Shown one piece after another: positions 63,144 through 64,000 of a stretch of 64,000 nucleotides of DNA; position 1 is the first letter of the stretch, and each line of letters starts with the position of its first letter. The notes below the pieces were generated by a model. The model saw nothing but the letters and a program-made list of their open reading frames with translations. It was not told where the DNA came from and did no database searches. A program made the translations under genes and the position numbers. This stretch comes from an uncultured Prevotella sp. (GTDB lineage: Bacteria > Bacteroidota > Bacteroidia > Bacteroidales > Bacteroidaceae): NCBI GenBank assembly GCA_905234265.1, contig CAJOHJ010000003.1, positions 1 through 64,000 of the forward strand, written 5' to 3'.

Positions 63144-64000
63144 TTAATCAATAATTCTTATTCCTCCCTTATCAGCAGAAGCCACGCTTTGAGCATAGGC
63201 CCGCAAAGCCTTGCTGACAGTGCGGTTGCGCTTTAGCGGCTGCTGAGGACGTGCTGCCAACTCTTCGTCAGAGAGCTTTACATTTATCTTTCGTGTAGGT
63301 ATATCTATCTCTATGATGTCGCCATCTTTTATTTTTCCTATATTTCCACCCGAAGCTGCCTCTGGCGAAATATGACCTATACTTAATCCTGACGTACCTC
63401 CAGAGAAGCGTCCGTCAGTAATCAAGGCACATTCCTTTCCCATGTGCATACTCTTGATGTATGACGTTGGGTAAAGCATTTCCTGCATGCCAGGTCCGCC
63501 CTTTGGCCCCTCATGCGTAATTACCACACAGTCGCCTTTCTTGACCTTGCCACCGAGAATTCCCTCGCAGGCATCTTCCTGAGAGTCGAAGACGACAGCC
63601 GGGCCTTCGAAATGCCACAGCCCTTCGTCAACGCCGGCTGTCTTGACGACACAGCCGTCCTGGGCAATATTGCCGAACAGCACGGCCAGTCCGCCATCTT
63701 TGGTGTAGGCGTGTTCCACATCACGTATGCAGCCGTTAGCCCTGTCTGTATCAAGCGTACCCCACTGTTCGCTTTGGCTTCCCATCCTCGTGGAGAAACG
63801 ATTGCCGGGCGCACTCTGATAGATACGGTTCGCTTCAGCATCAACATCACCGTCAACAATGCTATACTTGCGCATAGCCTCTTCAATGGTCATGCCGTCA
63901 ACACGCGGTGCATTGCCGTCAATCAGTCCGCTCTTGTACAGCTCGTTCATGATGCCGAGAATTCCGCCGGCACGATTGCATTCCTGCACACTGTACTTCT
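63144..64000 (-). CDS. ilvD: Dihydroxy-acid dehydratase, C-terminal part (gene runs off the window)
   Basis: Fe-S dehydratase of valine, isoleucine and leucine synthesis. About 285 residues are visible and the open frame continues through the right edge (K-Y-S-V-Q-E-C-N-R), so the GTG near 63989 is an internal Val codon, not a start. Typical blocks: [79 protein letters not shown] and [20 protein letters not shown]. First visible gene of the ilvD-ilvB-ilvN-thioesterase operon. ilvC is not seen. Confidence 0.95.
   Translation of the reverse strand, partial: KYSVQECNRAGGILGIMNELYKSGLIDGNAPRVDGMTIEEAMRKYSIVDGDVDAEANRIYQSAPGNRFSTRMGSQSEQWGTLDTDRANGCIRDVEHAYTKDGGLAVLFGNIAQDGCVVKTAGVDEGLWHFEGPAVVFDSQEDACEGILGGKVKKGDCVVITHEGPKGGPGMQEMLYPTSYIKSMHMGKECALITDGRFSGGTSGLSIGHISPEAASGGNIGKIKDGDIIEIDIPTRKINVKLSDEELAARPQQPLKRNRTVSKALRAYAQSVASADKGGIRIID

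Overview
The window looks like chromosomal DNA from a Bacteroidales bacterium, most likely Prevotellaceae. This is inferred from gene content: a type IX secretion plug-like protein (DUF5103), a GldB-like lipoprotein, an FeoA-FeoB fusion, a malic enzyme fused to phosphotransacetylase, a Nudix-type arabinose regulator beside araD and araA, a DUF5112/DUF5113-like histidine kinase, and a hybrid-two-component-like regulator. Upstream of many genes lies the Bacteroidetes -7 element TAnnTTTG, in several cases with a TTTG or TTG about 18-22 bases further up. No rRNA or tRNA gene was seen. The only mobile element is the 3' tip of an IS3-family insertion sequence at the left edge.

Layout. 1-9 kb: IS remnant, uxaB (hexuronate catabolism), thrC, then prfA-pyrF forward, facing an MscS-type channel and the infC-rpmI-rplT translation operon. 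9-17 kb: maeB, diverging from a short GH106-like secreted glycosidase and a T9SS plug-like protein, which converge on a membrane-bound AraC-type regulator with sensor propellers but no kinase. 16.8-29 kb, all on the minus strand: galM-galK, then exported galM, Na+/sugar symporter, Nudix regulator, araD, araA and a sugar kinase, followed by leuB, a TPR protein and the regulator. This block imports and breaks down L-arabinose and galactose. 29-34 kb: ABC-F ATPase, grpE, dnaJ and folC. 34-41 kb: prmA, a Tyr/Trp/Gly/Ser-rich exported protein, an FadL-like barrel, nadE and queA. 41-48 kb: AraC regulator, cyclophilin-like exported protein and lipoprotein hydrolase; a small exported protein; feoAB; GldB-like lipoprotein. 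48-54 kb: DUF4861 protein, recJ-recQ and a small membrane protein. 54-60 kb: kdgK, eda, a large histidine kinase and its response regulator. 60-64 kb: ilvD-ilvB-ilvN-acyl-ACP thioesterase, with ilvD running off the right edge.

Genes working together: uxaB, kdgK and eda are three steps of uronate catabolism, encoded at two loci. The arabinose and galactose genes, the GH106-like enzyme and the DUF4861 protein fit a plant-polysaccharide degrader. The ilv genes and leuB belong to branched-chain amino acid synthesis.

The most unusual signal is a dispersed, intergenic, iteron-like family of exactly 21-bp tandem repeats (core TTATCTCTGCATGTTACGAA) at five loci: 3.5, 11.6, 22.0, 34.3 and 53.6 kb. 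Units that have lost the consensus still keep the 21-bp spacing, and some are rearranged into short perfect hairpins. Other points worth a look are an ABC-F ATPase whose substitutions all fall in one composite ATP site, a histidine kinase with two candidate H-boxes and one intact ATPase, and a 118-nt near-continuous hairpin at 44.4 kb. All calls come from reading the sequence; no database search was run.
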